A DNA stretch of 64,000 nucleotides from Hybos culiciformis (lineage: Eukaryota > Arthropoda > Insecta > Diptera > Hybotidae), in contig OZ023273.1 of assembly GCA_964007475.1 (NCBI GenBank), forward strand, positions 24,725,557-24,789,556, given 5' to 3'. The stretch's first letter is position 1. The number at the start of each line of letters is the position of its first letter. The translations under genes and the position numbers were made by a program. The notes beneath the pieces were generated by a model. That model made no database searches. It was given only the letters and a program-made list of their open reading frames with translations, and was not told the DNA's origin. Positions 1 through 12,409 of this stretch are shown in pieces.

Positions 1-1360
1 CTTATATGATTGATCTGCTTTGACTGATATGAATTGCTCGAAATTCCAAGACAGTTTTGTTTTCTTAAGCTTAATATATTTAAGCTAGAGAAGATTAATT
101 TTATTAAGCTAGGTAAAATAAATAAAAATGTATACTTTTAAAAACTTAATATATTAAATTTGCCTTAGATCCACGTATCATTGGGTGTCGCAGTACTGCA
201 TAATATGTATAGGTATAATAATGGCTAAAAGCATATTGGGTCTTAAAATTATTAACAATTAATCCTACATTAATCTGTATTATATATCTGACATTTATCT
301 GTATTATATATCTGACAACTATGATAAGAGCCTGTCTTTATAATCGAATTTTGATCAGAAGGATCTGACTAACTTAATATTTAAATTTTTTCTTAAAGAA
401 ATAGAAATATGATTAGATTAGCTTAAAAATTCATTAATTCTTATTATTTTCAGATTGTGATTTGAATTTAATTAAAAGTAGATATATATTATTTAATTCA
501 ATTAATACACTCTGTATTTTAATAATAATTTATCAATTATCCCTTTCTTAATTTTTAATTTCTTTCTACCAAAAAAATAATTTTATTTACGGGTAAATAT
601 TTTTTATTTCGCTTTCTTTTCTTTTGAAAAGAAAATTCTTTTCTTCTTTTTTGTTTTTTTTTTTGTATGCGCATAAGCTTAAAAGAAAATTGCCCTTCAT
701 CATAATATAAATTAAATATTTATAACTAAACTTATTTTTATATATATATATTTTATTTTTATTAATTTTTTTTTTTCTTTTTAAAAACGAAAAACCCCAG
801 ACATTATATTTTCTTTTTTATTATTATTATTATTATTTTTTTAAATATTTAATATTAATATAATCTTAATATATCAAAAATGTCATTTTTCCAAAAAAAA
901 AAAAAAAAAATATGAACAGAAATTACCAGAACGATAAATTTTATTTTCTTTTTTTTTTAAATCAAGAATAATTTTCTTCTTATCAAACAAAAAAAATAAA
1001 AAATTTTATTAATGGAAGTAAATAAATATTTAAGTAAATTGAAATTAATTTTCTAAATTATAATTAATTTACCTACATTAAAAAAAAAATTAACTTGCAT
1101 TCATAGATACCTATTGTATATAAATTATTTATGTTTAAAGCAGTATCACTTGAAATTTAATTTTTTGACATTTAGAATATCATAATATCAAGTTACACTG
1201 GATTCGTACAAATTGAAATGATTTTCCTTGTCAGTGTCTTAATAAAATTTACTTAAAACTTATTAAGAAAGGACATTTTAAACCGTTTCTGATTTTCAAG
1301 AAAATAGTTATCCCTATTTATCAAGAAAAAATTAACTATAAGAATCAAATAAATCAATTA
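1..1360. other. gene-free A/T-rich stretch
   Basis: No coding region, RNA gene or recognisable element was seen. The sequence is A/T-rich with many A and T runs. A short direct duplication of a CTGTATTATATATCTGACA-like segment lies near 280-320. Confidence 0.6.
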
Positions 1361-1584
1361 AACCATAGATTAAGAATACAGAAAGATGGGAAGCTTCATA
1401 CAACATTATTTTTGGTATTTTTATGTGAATGTGTTAGTAAAACAAAATAAAATACGTGATAATTATCAATATATGAAAAGAATTTTATTTAGTTTTACTA
1501 ACACCTTCACATAAAAATACCAAAAAAAACTGAAAAAATATTGTATGAAGCTTCCAATCTTTCTGTATTCTTAATCTATGATTA
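1361..1584. mobile_element. MITE-like long inverted-repeat element
   Basis: Two arms of about 85 bp face each other. The left arm (about 1361-1443) runs from a CATAGATTAAGAATACAG-like start through GGAAGCTTCATACAA to GTTAGTAAAAC. The right arm (about 1493-1584) carries the same landmarks in reverse complement. The loop is about 50 bp and A/T-rich. There is no coding capacity, so this is best read as a non-autonomous foldback or MITE-like DNA element. Target duplications were not resolved, so the superfamily is unknown. Confidence 0.7.
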
Positions 1585-3166
1585 AACTTATATATTTTAC
1601 ATATAAACATATAATTGATTTTACGTACAACAAAATACCTGCATTCAATAACATTTTTTATCTTGAGAAAACTTTTTAATCTACAATGTATTACAGCAAA
1701 CGAAGCTAAAGAATCTAATGAAACGGATATTGATTAACGTAATGGCAGATAGATACATAATTATGTTAAAAATTATTTTATCAAAAAAAAAAATATTATG
1801 TGCTTCTGTCACGCACATCCAAAGTAATTAGCCCCTCTATATGGGTGTTTCAATTATATACCAAACCAACAAATTCATCTTTCTTTTAAATCTAATCAAT
1901 TAAAATTCAAAAAGCCATCTTGAATGTAAAATTACCAAAAATTTATCACATTTTAATTTACTTTCTATATACTCTTTAAATTTTGTATTTTATTTAACAT
2001 TTTAGGGTTATTTTCAAAATTAAATGAAATTATGCTTTTTAATATGTTATGTACATTTATACCTATATATATATAACTTTTTTTTAAAATATGGAAAGGA
2101 AATCTGTTGCTCATATAAGTTTATTTTTGTTTTCTTTACTTTTCAAATTCTATGATATGTTTACTCCAATAATAGTCCCTTATAACAAAATTAATAAGTT
2201 ATAAATAACCTTTTTTGATGAAAAAGTGTTAATGGAGTACAAACTACATAAGTTCGATACAATATCATAAATATCCATAATGGTTATAGACTTTTCTTTA
2301 TATCTATGTATATTATATCTATTTTATCCTTTTTAACATCATTTATCTCATTTATTATATTAGTTTAAAATATTTTTGTATTAATTGATCTGTAACCAAA
2401 TTTAGAACGTTTATATTTTTACACGAAATGAACATTGTATAAAGTTGATGAATTCAAACTTTTAGTTCTTAAGCAATTTGTGTTCGACAATATTAAAAAT
2501 ACTCATTGAAATTTCTACAGAGTTTATAAAACTGCCTTTTAGCTTTTAAGACAACGATGACTCCTTTCAACAATAAGTTGTTTCGATCATTGCCGAAAGT
2601 AAAATAATACTTCTCGAATATCCAGTCAAAGAATTTAAAAATTAATTAAATATTAATGGATGTCCTTAATGGCACTGTTCCTTTTTAAACGTCTGTCATT
2701 TTAATGTGACGATTTTTTTAATATATTGGTTACCTTTAATTCGACTTTTTAAAGTGAATGTTGAATTGAACTCATTTGAAAACAGTCTTCTGTACAACAA
2801 AGAAATAATAAATTATATAATCATCTTTCTATATATGAATGTACAAAAATAACAGCAGTCTTGAATTTACCCCCTATATATTAATATGGAAAATCTGCCA
2901 GATTTTTCCGTCAAAAAGCTTAAATAATATTTATGTAAAAATAACAAAAATGGCTTTTAAAATAAACTCACTTTGAATTATATAATCCCTACCAAACTCA
3001 AAGTGAATTTATAATGCAATGCATCATCCATCAAAAAAAGCAATAATAAGTATTCGGATTGGTTCTAAAGAAAATGCAAGAATATTAAAACGTGTTATTC
3101 CATCTCATTCACAATATAAATTTATATACACAACGTAACATTTGTACATACTTTATGTATAATCAT
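1585..3166. other. gene-free A/T-rich stretch
   Basis: Nothing convincing is coded here. A small inverted repeat (AACTCACTTTGA near 2966 and TCAAAGTGAATT near 2999) is the only local structure noted. Confidence 0.55.
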
Positions 3167-3444
3167 AGACCAATAATATTTATAAGAGGGTCAGAATTCA
3201 TACAAGTAAATTTCAGAATTTTTTTTTCAAATAACTCAAAAATGATGACAATATTTTCAATGTATTGAATAAAAATTTCATATTCAAATGTGTTTATTCT
3301 TAATACAATAATAAAAATAATAAAATTAAGAATAAACACATTTGAGCTAAAAAATTTGACTCAATACATTCAAAATATTGTCATAATTTTTGAAAAAAAT
3401 TTACTTGTATGAATTCTGTCCCTCTTATATTATTACTCAATGGT
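3167..3444. mobile_element. MITE-like long inverted-repeat element
   Basis: Left arm 3167 to about 3300 and right arm about 3333-3444 are imperfect reverse complements. Shared landmarks from the outside in are ACCAATA/ATTGGT-like tips, TATAAGAGGG, AGAATTCATACAAGTAAATT, ATGACAATATTTT, CAATACATT and AAATGTGTTTATTCTTAA. The total is about 280 bp with a short A/T loop and no coding capacity. It is of the same general type as the element at 1361 but with unrelated sequence. Confidence 0.72.
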
Positions 3445-5314
3445 ATAATGTAGCATATATATATATAGTTATTATATTGTAAAATCAACAGTGTCTTGAA
3501 AGAAAACACTCTAAATTGTTCATTAAATTTAAGATTAAAGTTTTGAATTGTGAAAATTAAGCTTTTAAATAGAAATAAGTCCAAAAATTACGTGCCACAA
3601 TTTATATTTTTCAAGTATAATTAAAAGTGTGAAAATGTTCACAGAAATATTTCAATTTCCATACTGCGCTTTAGCATTGAAATTAATGTTAACATCATTA
3701 AATCAAAATAAGACAAAATTAGCTATATTTAATTTAATGACATTGTTAAACTTAAAAAAAATATATATTTTTTTTACCCCTACGAGGCCACATGTGACTA
3801 TATGTTTAGCAGATACACAGGCATAATAAATTAATTTCCATTAAATAGAAAAACTTAATGAACAAAGATTCAAAAGTGATTTAAATATAATATTTTTTTT
3901 TAAACTTTTCTCTTCCACCCATGAAGCCAGTGGTGTCTTTTTGTTTGTGACTATATGAGAAGTAAATTTGCGTTAGATATAAATAAATATTTTTTTTTTA
4001 TCTACATAAAATTAACTTTATTAAAATTCCAGACTATATAAATATAAATTCTTTCTTTTTTCTTTTATACTGTTTAAGTATGCCAAGTATTATATGTCAT
4101 TCATTTAACATCACAGGAAAATAAAATGAACAATCTATCTATGTAAGTAAGTAATAAATTCAAGATATTACTTTGTACCACAGACTTTTAACATGGTATA
4201 ATATATTATACATATATAACACATGTTATAATGTTTTTATAAATATAAGCATAAAAATGAATATATGTATACATTATATTTTTATATATACTACATAAAA
4301 TGTATAAATAAAAAACATTTTTATACACAAACTCCTTTTATTCTAAATAAACATATATGAACCTACATATATGTATGTCATTTTGTATATATTTCACCAG
4401 CTGCCAATTTTATAAAAAGCTTTTTATGCTTCAAGCACAAAATGCCATCAATTCAGAACAGAAAAAAAAAAACGAAATAAAAATATCCTGGTATTGAATT
4501 AAAAGTACAATGCCAAAAAAAGTACAACATATACACACGCCTTAAAGCAATTTTCAACAATTTTTGATATTATTGCAAAAATTGAACTTACCACATTTTC
4601 TTTCACTTTTCTGAATTTTTTTTTTTTTTTTGTTGACTGCAAGTAGTTTATGTGCTCAATAATTAAATGATAATGAAAGCAGGAAAAATTTTATTAAAAA
4701 AAAAATTGTACACAACTCACAATATATACGATAGTGTAAAAAATATAAAAATTTATCAAATTTTTCTATTATAATAAATAATAAAAAAAAAATGTTTTAC
4801 TAAAATCTACAATTAACAATATTTTTCATATTTTCCATTATTCAAATATTTAGAACGTAGGATACATTACGAAAATTGTAAATTTTCAGGACTAAGCACG
4901 ACGTTTAAATGAATATACCACATCTTTCTTTCAAAGCTATCTTGTTCTAATGGAAAAATCAATTTAATAATATTAATTTAATATTACTAAAAAAAAAAAT
5001 AATATGTACAGCACAAGTATACACTGTACATATGTATATAAAACTATTAAATTTTTTTTAAATATTTGTGTATTATTAATGATTGTAACCAATTTTTCTA
5101 TGAATATTCGTGTAAACTTCAGGTTGATTTGTTAAAGAAATGTCATAAAACCAATTAAAAAAAAATGAAATCAATGTTAAAGAGTTTTAAAAAAATCTAT
5201 CTATTTTTTTCCCTTTATCTACAAAAATACATTTTTTATTTACAACTAGCGCGCATGAATTTATAAGACCAGAAAATATTTATCAAGTATTATTTACATT
5301 TTACATTGCATTAT
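3445..5314. other. gene-free A/T-rich stretch
   Basis: No support for coding sequence. Short ORFs near 3381-3584 and 3629-3826 have A/T-driven composition and no family features. Dense TATATA/ATGTAT strings occur around 4200-4380. Confidence 0.55.
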
Positions 5315-5341
5315 TTACATTACATTACATTACATTACATT
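5315..5341. repeat. (ACATT)n microsatellite
   Basis: A short run of ACATT units lies immediately before the R1 repeat copy. Confidence 0.85.
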
Positions 5342-5344
5342 GAA

Positions 5345-5730
5345 ACGTTATAATAGATTACAACACATGTTAAGAAAATTTGTTATTACAACGAGTTGTG
5401 TGTTGAGTGTCGACCTAACGGTCTCGTGATATAAGTATTGACTCGTGTCTATGTGTTTTTGTGTATATACTCAACGACCTGTATAACAAATTTAATTGAC
5501 ATGTTTTGTATACTGTTTTAATGTGCATGTGAGAGGTAGTTACAATCAATACATTTGCAATGGAAAAAATAAGCAAAAGTTCAAATAAAATTTACTTAAT
5601 ACGGAGAATGTAAATAAAATTTACTTAATTAAATAATTTCATGTGTATTGACGCATGTAATATACTATTTACCGAGCTAAATTTACGATTGTAAATACAA
5701 CTTACCAATTACATGCACATTAAAATAATT
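5345..5730. repeat. R1 foldback repeat, copy 1 (uninterrupted)
   Basis: This copy is matched in reverse complement by 10620-10226 plus 8448-8382, and in part by 11911-12165. Its left half (about 5360-5515) is a degenerate palindrome around CCTAACGGTCTCG with arms such as TATAACAAATTT and ACACATGTTAA. Its right half (5518-5726) is bounded by a TTTTAATGTGCATGT inverted repeat. The GACGCATG site near 5650 is the pre-insertion form of the site where a hAT-type element sits in the 8.4/10.2-kb copy. There is no coding capacity. Confidence 0.75.
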
Positions 5731-8381
5731 ATCGTTATGATACATGAAATAGTATTTTGACGTTAATCTATTATCAAATACAGAGCCAAAACGTCCGAAT
5801 TTCTTAGCATACACGAATTTCTATGAATCTATAAATTTAAAGTCTCATCCATGTTAAGTGACATTCTCGACTTTTTAGTTTTAGAGATATTTTTTAATAA
5901 AACTCGATTCGACTAATTCTACTGGTTTCATATCTTTTCTTACCTTTCTATTCTTATTTAAAAATTAAAATTTACCAGCTAAATATGTCATCGACTGTCA
6001 ATTTATATTAACTTCTTCTATATATATTTATTACTTTATAAGATTTTATCGAATAAAATGTTAAAGAAGTAATATTAAGCAGTAACTCGATAATGGTAAA
6101 AGCTATTTTAATATAATAAGTATCTTGATTTTTTTTTTTAAATTCAAGAACAAATAATAACACAAGCTTGTTAAAGAACAACGTTTATTTAATAGGGCTT
6201 CTCACGTGAGACGTTATATAAAAACATAACGTTATTTTTTTTATTTATTTTCTAGCAATAGGTTTAGTATAATAATATCCATGAGTATAATTATTCCTGA
6301 ACAATTTATTTTTTGTATATCTGCATTATTGTCAAAAGTCGAATGAACGATTCTTTTGGATTGCTCTCTAGTAATAACTGACTCCGACGAGCAAATAAAA
6401 TGATATAATGTATGTGATTACAAATTTTGCGCCCCTCTTTCTTTTTTCATTTATTTTCCTTTCGCAAATATTTTAATAAAACATGTTCAAAATTTTCGTA
6501 CAAATTTTAAATTTAAATGAATTTAACTCAATTTTCATAAAATGCTACTCAATAGAATTTTTGGTGAATTTTATTATGACAATAAAATAATGTCATCATT
6601 ACCAATTCAGTCATACTTCCGTCATTGATATTAACATTCAGTCAAAAGTTAAATAATAAAATTAAAAACGGAAAATTTTCTCACAATAAAATTTATTTTG
6701 TCTGTGGCAAGCCTTTAAATCAATGTCATTAAAATGTAACTTTACTATACATTTATATAAAAAAAAAAATAACAAAGCTAGTCCTTTTTCTTGTACATTT
6801 TACTTGTGTAATTTTAAAAATTATTCGAAATTCTTATGAAAGAATTTATTATTTTTATTTTATTATTTTGTTTTTTAACTTGCTTTTTTTTTGTATTCGT
6901 TTCGTTCGTAGATAAATACATACAAAAATATAAAAGTATACAATTTTTTTTATATTTTTCTTCATTTTTTTTTTGTCCTTTTGGCAAAATAAATAAAATA
7001 AAAAAATGAATCAAAACGAAAAACAAAAAGGCTTATTTATCTCATGTTTCTTTAACAGTTTTACACCAGAATATATGTTTAAACAAAAATTCAATTTCTT
7101 ATCTTATTTTTTTATATTGTCTTTGCACACTGAACATACGAAAAAAAGTAAAAAAAAAAAAAATATATATAAAATAATAATAAAATAAAAAATAAAACCA
7201 AAAATAATATAAGAAAATTCAACAAAAAGAAAAAAAAAGGATTCAGTAAGTGTTGTTATGGCAGAACAGATTCACCGAGAGCAGTACGAAAAAAAAAACT
7301 TCAATGTAAAGAAAAAACAAACATAAATGAATATTATAAAAAATTTACTCAACCATCAAAAATCTAATAAAAGGTAACTAACTTTTACGTTAAATGATAA
7401 TTCAGTGTTTTCAAACGGGGCCGATTAGTGTAAACTGGTATATAGTATACGGTATAAGTTCGAATGATTTTAATTTTGATTTTTTCTTTACATTCTGAAT
7501 CTGTTTAAAAACTTTTACATTTTGAAGTGTGAACTTTTCCAATTCCTATCCATTTTTTGACACATTTAGTTTCAATAATATTCACCCAGATATTTTAATA
7601 GTTAATTAAAATAAATAAATAAATAAATTGTAATTCATTTTCCGCAAATAACTAATGTGGAAAAGCTTAATATTTTAATGGTAGGCATTCTATAAAAAAA
7701 AAAAATACAATATTACCTTCTTATACTTACCAATCTAAAACAGTTATACTTTATTACAAAAATTTTCTGACACTTTAATTACATGTATTTATGCTTGCAT
7801 GATTTTTGTTCAAAAGAACAGCCAGACAAAAGAAAAATAGTTTATTTCACGTAATAATTTTCATGAAAAAATATCTGTCTAATGAATACAATATATGAAA
7901 AATAAAAATTAATATCAATTTAACTTAGAACAGAATCTGTGCAAAAGATTAACACAAAGAATTAAAGAATTGAGTATAGAAATATTATATGTTTTATTTC
8001 TTAAGAAAATTTTAGAAATTTTTAAATAATGTAACTTCAAAGAATATTTAGAAAAGGAGACATTAGGAAATTTATCAAAAAAATTAAAGACATTATAAAG
8101 AAATCTATAATATTAAAATAATTGACATAGAATCAGATTCAAATAAAAAATTAAATTGTGTAAGGATCAAGTGAATCATGAAGGATGAAGCCTATAAACT
8201 TGGTAATTGGACGAAACAATTCAATATAGGTACTTTCAATAATTTTCAAAAAAGATAAGTGAAATAATAAAAAACAATAGTTGTATGTTCCTGTGTTGTA
8301 TGATTTTAGGAAGAATAAAAATTATATTTTATTTTTATTTTAATTCTTTTATTTTCTCAATATTTTTCTCAATTAAAGTAT
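5731..8381. other. gene-free A/T-rich stretch
   Basis: No supportable gene. ORFs at 6814-7026 and 7006-7188 come from Lys/Asn/Phe-rich low-complexity sequence. No element termini were recognised. Confidence 0.5.
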
Positions 8382-8448
8382 TTTAATGTGCAAGTGATCG
8401 GTAGGTTGTATTTATATTTAGCTCGATAAATGGTATATTACATTCGTC
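8382..8448. repeat. R1 repeat, copy 2, left fragment
   Basis: This is the reverse complement of roughly 5652-5726, starting with a TTTTAATGTGCA tip and ending in CATTCGTC. It continues on the far side of the hAT-type insertion at 10226. Confidence 0.75.
8441..8448. repeat. 8-bp target site duplication, left (CATTCGTC)
   Basis: Pairs with CATGCGTC at 10226-10233, 7 of 8 bases matching. The uninterrupted R1 copy near 5650 has the same site in reverse complement (GACGCATG). Confidence 0.75.
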
Positions 8449-9032
8449 CAGGGCCGGATCAAGGCGTGTTAAGCGCGTGTCAAACACATAGGCGCATAGC
8501 GAGAGAAGGCGCAAACGAAAAATATTCAATAATTTCAATCTAGAAAAAGTTTAAAAAAAAAAGCAATGCAATTTCATATTTCGGAAGAAAAAAATTTTTT
8601 TTGCATAAGAAAAACTTACAATTCAATTTCTATTTCATTTTTTTTTTACGAAAAACCAGAGAGCTTTCAAATCTTTAAAATCTTTTGCAATAAGAATCCC
8701 AGAAAACACATGTCCAGAAAAGGCTTTAAAATTTATCCACACGCAGAGAAATGCCCTTTCATTCAATATGATTATATTAGTCAAAGACTCCTAATCATAA
8801 CGAAAAAATAGCCCTTTGATTAAAAATCTTCGCACAAGATGAATAATCTTTGCATATAATTACTACGTTATACATCGTGATTATCTTATGATTTACCTGA
8901 AATCATAAGTTATGATGCTTAATCACGCTAGTCATAAGTTATGATTAATACAAAAACTTTTTTTTTTTTACTTTTTATTTTATTTTAGGTAATTAAAATT
9001 CAGATTATTTACTTTAATTACTTTTTTTGCTT

Positions 9033-9090
9033 TCTTCGGGATTCGAGCCTGCGTCCTTAACATTACAAATAGCCAACACACCACACAGAA
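9033..9090 (-). repeat. tRNA-like sequence, minus-strand member of a divergent pair
   Basis: On the minus strand it carries a GCAGGCTCGAATCCC-like B box and a degraded A-box region. It points away from a second tRNA-like copy at 9145-9208. It lies inside the hAT-type element and reappears in the element at 42.2-43.0 kb. The T stem does not pair well, so this is a tRNA-derived relic and not a working tRNA gene. Confidence 0.5.
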
Positions 9091-9144
9091 AATGTGTATA
9101 CCAAATTTATATTTTCTATTTTATGTACATTTTAAATTTCAATA

Positions 9145-9208
9145 CCGTAGCTGAGTGGTAGTGTTGGCGGATTGCAATGCTAAAGACCCAGGTTCGAATC
9201 CGGAAGAA
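9145..9208 (+). repeat. tRNA-like sequence, plus-strand member of a divergent pair
   Basis: An A-box-like TAGCTGAGTGGTAG is followed about 30 bp later by a B-box-like GGTTCGAATCC. The would-be T stem has mismatches and no clean acceptor stem forms, so it is read as tRNA-derived. Reverse-complement homologue: 42502-42568. Confidence 0.55.
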
Positions 9209-9733
9209 GACATAAGAAATAAAATTGTATAATTTAATAAAAATATATAATAAATAAAATTTAATAAATTAAAAAAATATTAAAATAAAATAAAAAAAAA
9301 TTGAATAAATAAAAATTAAATAAAAAAAAATTAAATAAAAAAAATTAATAAAAAAAACTTAAATTTTATTTTCTTATGTAAAAAAAGCCATTACTCGCTT
9401 TTAAGACGTAAGAAATGAAATCGATATTATTGGGTTGCAGGATTTATGATTTTGCAGTCATAGTGATTGTTTTTACCCTTAGTCATTGTTTATGATTAAT
9501 ATTTACGGTTTATGATTAGTTATTAAGAGCTGAGTTCTCTGACTGCTTTACGCATATGTACAATCGTCATAATCATAATATCTGACTGGATTTCTCTCCG
9601 TGCAGGAACTATTTCCGAACATTTCTGTTGCATTACTAATTCTACTGACTATTCCAGTAACCGTGACTAGTGATGAAAGAAATTTTTAGAAGTTAAAACT
9701 TATAAAAACATATCTGCGTTCACCATCAGTGAG

Positions 9734-10080
9734 GCGCAGTGAAATAAGACCGCGTGAAATAAGGCCGCAAAAAAATGAAATAAGACCGCAAAAAAATCCT
9801 CGCGGCCTCATTTCATTTTGAAAAATGAAATAAGACCGCGACGAAAAAAAAAATTCTCGGAGGGCTGATTTCATTTTATAAATGAAATAAGGCCGCGTGA
9901 TCTTGTGAGGTAAGCACACAGGGTCCGGGGCAGCAGGGCAACGGGCGGGCGGTTGGTTAGTGGGATTTGCGGCGTCAGCCCGCCGTCCTGCTGCCAAGGC
10001 CCCTGTGTGCTCACCTCACAAGATTTTTTTTATCTAGGTCACGCCCCCTTATTTCATTTATAAAAATGAAATTAGCGCTC
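9734..10080. mobile_element. GC-rich GGCCTTATTTC foldback element, nested
   Basis: It begins GCGCAGTGAAATAAG, identical to the start of the element at 43606, and carries repeated GAAATAAGRCCGCG and CGCGGCCTYATTTC motifs in both orientations. Its centre is a GC-rich hairpin: the arm near 9901-9922 (TTGTGAGGTAAGCACACAGG) pairs with 10000-10022, and GGCAGCAGG pairs with CCTGCTGCC further in. It lies inside the hAT-type element. The right end is diverged and the target duplication is not clear. An apparent minus-strand ORF (9686-9997) is explained by this composition. Confidence 0.6.
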
Positions 10081-10225
10081 CGATAACTTTTTTTGGTCGC
10101 GGTCTTTTTCATTTTTCAAATTTCATTATTAAAATTTTAATAAAAAATAATAAAAAACACTATATTAAAAAAAAAGCGCAAATTTTTTTTTTCACACAGT
10201 CGAAATTTGGCTCGAGCCGGCCCTG

Positions 10226-10857
10226 CATGCGTCAATACACATGTAATTATTTAATTAAGTAAATTGTATTTACATTCTCCGTTTTTAAGTAAATTTTATT
10301 TACATTTTCATTTTGAACTTTTGTTTATTTTTTGCATTGCAAATGTATTGATTGCTACTACATCTCACATGCACATTAAAACAGTATACAAAACATGTTA
10401 ATAAAATTTGTTATACAGCTCGTTGTGTATATACACAAAAACACATGGACACCTGTCAAAATTATATCACTCGACCTAACGGTCTCGTGATATAAGTATT
10501 GACTCGTGTCTATGGGTTTTTGTGTATACATAACTCGTTGTAATAACAAATTTTCTTTACATGTGTTGTGATCTACTATTAAACTTTCACTACAATAATT
10601 AGCTTCAAGTTTCAAAATTATGGATAAAATTTAAAAGGAATATTGCTTCATAGTTGAATTTCACTAAAAAACTAATTTACGGTCACTGTGCAAATCGTCA
10701 ACAGAAAAGATTTCCAAGAAACTAAATTTATCAAAAATATAGCTTAGCAGTTTACTTAGACTCGTTTCAACTCATACATAGCCACACAGACCACATAATA
10801 TTGAAAATATAAATAAAAAAAAATTAAAAAAAAACCAAAAAAAAAAAAAAAAAGGAA
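10226..10857. repeat. R1 repeat copy 2, right part, with duplicated downstream DNA
   Basis: CATGCGTCAATACACATG resumes the R1 sequence broken by the hAT-type element. It continues as the reverse complement of 5345-5650, including the palindromic core around CCTAACGG. From 10361 to about 10857 it is nearly identical to 11911-12409. The 79-residue minus-strand ORF here is a by-product of the repeat. Confidence 0.75.
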
Positions 10858-11910
10858 AAATACATTTTCTTTACAGCAAGTAAAAATTATCATCACTCTC
10901 TGATACAGGTGTGCTTTTGTACTATCTGATTATATCATTTTATTTGTTTTTCTCTTTATTTAATTTCATTTTTTTTTGTTTTTTTTTTTTATGTTGCTGA
11001 GTATTAAGTACACAACTTTTGTTGTTTTTGATGAAATTTATACGTTTGATAAGACTTAAGGGCTTTATGGAAAAAAAAAATGTATTTTCTTCTTTTTTTT
11101 TTTTAAAGCAAGCAAATGGAATTAAAGCTTCTGCTTTTTATTTTGTTTAATTTTATTTTTTTTTTTATTCTTCAAATAAAACATTAAAATAAAAAAAAAA
11201 AAAAAAGTTTTCTTCTTCTATTTTAATAAAATTTTCATGATTATTAAGATAATGCGTAATATTTTAATTTTTATCAGCTGAAGGATTCAAGATAAGACGT
11301 CGAAAAATTAAAATAAAAAGAAAACAAGGAAAAAAAAAAAGTAATTCAATTAAATACGAAAGTGTTTCACTGAGATTTTTCTCGTAATTTTCTTTTTCTT
11401 TTTATTTTTTTTTGAAGAATTTCTACGGAAAGAATTTTAATAAACAAAAACATTATACACAAGTATGAGTTTACAGAATTTTGAATAATTTATAATTTAT
11501 ATGTTTGAAAAGAATTTTTTTTTTTTTGTAAATACCCATGGGGAAACGTTTGACATAAAAGCCAACTTAAATATATACAAATAATATTTTTCCGCCACCC
11601 TCATATAATATAATCATAAAAATTCCCATAAGAAGTAAAAGCCCTTATCTTCTAATCCTTTACCATTTTTGGAATTGTACTATATTTTTGTGTTTAAAAA
11701 TACACCACATAGGTGATACTAGAAGAAAAAAAAATTAGAACTTCATTTATATCTAAGGATAAATAGAAATAATAAAAAATACCTATATTACACAATTTTA
11801 CGCTGTACAAACACAAACCGAATAAATGATGTTGAAGCATAAGTAAAGAATTTTTTTTTTCTTATTTTTAAAAAACCTATTCCCATCACCCCATTATAAG
11901 TAAGAAATTT
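10858..11910. other. spacer between the two near-identical 0.5-kb repeats
   Basis: About 1.05 kb of A/T-rich sequence with long A and T runs. No coding region or element ends were seen. The flanking repeats lack LTR-type TG...CA ends and the spacer lacks retrotransposon genes, so an LTR element is not supported. Confidence 0.5.
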
Positions 11911-12409
11911 CATCTCACATGCACATTAAAACAGTATACAAAACATGTTAATAAAATTTGTTATACAGCTCGTTGTGTATATACACAAAAACACATGGAC
12001 ACCTGTCAAAATTATATCACTCGACCTAACGGTCTCGTGATATAAGTATTGACTCGTGTCTATGGGTTTTTGTGTATACATAACTCGTTGTAATAACAAA
12101 TTTTCTTTACATGTGTTGTGATCTACTATTAAACTTTCACTACAATAATAAGCTTCAAGTTTCAAAATTATGGATAAAATTTAAAAGGAATATTGCTTCA
12201 TAGTTGAATTTCACTAAAAAAACTAATTTACGGTCACTGTGCAAATCGTCAACAGAAAAGATTTCCAAGAAACTAAATTTATCAAAAATATAGCTTAGCA
12301 GTTTACTTAGACTCGTTTCAACTCATACATAGCCACACAGACCACATAATATTGAAAATATAAATAAAAAAAAATTAAAAAAAAACCAAAAAAAAAAAAA
12401 AAAAGGAAA
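11911..12409. repeat. direct repeat of 10361-10857 (R1 copy 3)
   Basis: The match starts at CATCTCACATGCAC and ends in the same A-run plus GGAAA, offset by 1,550 bp. Only a few differences were seen, for example TTAGCTTC versus ATAAGCTTC near 10602/12150 and one extra A. Such identity in non-coding DNA implies a recent local duplication. Confidence 0.85.

Larger units (their letters stand above)
8449..10225. mobile_element. hAT-type element, non-autonomous, 1,777 bp
   Basis: The element starts CAGGGCCGG and ends CCGGCCCTG, a perfect 9-bp terminal inverted repeat, and is flanked by an 8-bp target duplication with one mismatch. Eight-bp duplications with CAG...CTG tips are typical of the hAT superfamily. 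No transposase domain was recognised; the ORF at 8566-8811 shows no family features. The interior is mosaic: ATCATAAGTTATGAT palindromes near 8880-8945, a divergent tRNA-like pair (9033-9208), A/T repeats, and a GC-rich foldback segment (9734-10080). The whole element is nested inside R1 copy 2. Confidence 0.8.

Noticed and set aside
9145..9208. Functional tRNA gene
   Set aside because: A- and B-box words are present but the T stem mispairs, no acceptor stem forms, and the copies lie inside transposons.
10376..12165. Identical 79-residue minus-strand ORFs at 10376-10615 and 11926-12165
   Set aside because: Their conservation is explained by duplication of the R1 repeat; the sequence is a palindrome remnant without coding features.
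10361..12409. LTR retrotransposon with 0.5-kb LTRs
   Set aside because: The repeats lack TG...CA ends and a target duplication, and the 1.05-kb interior has no gag-pol coding.
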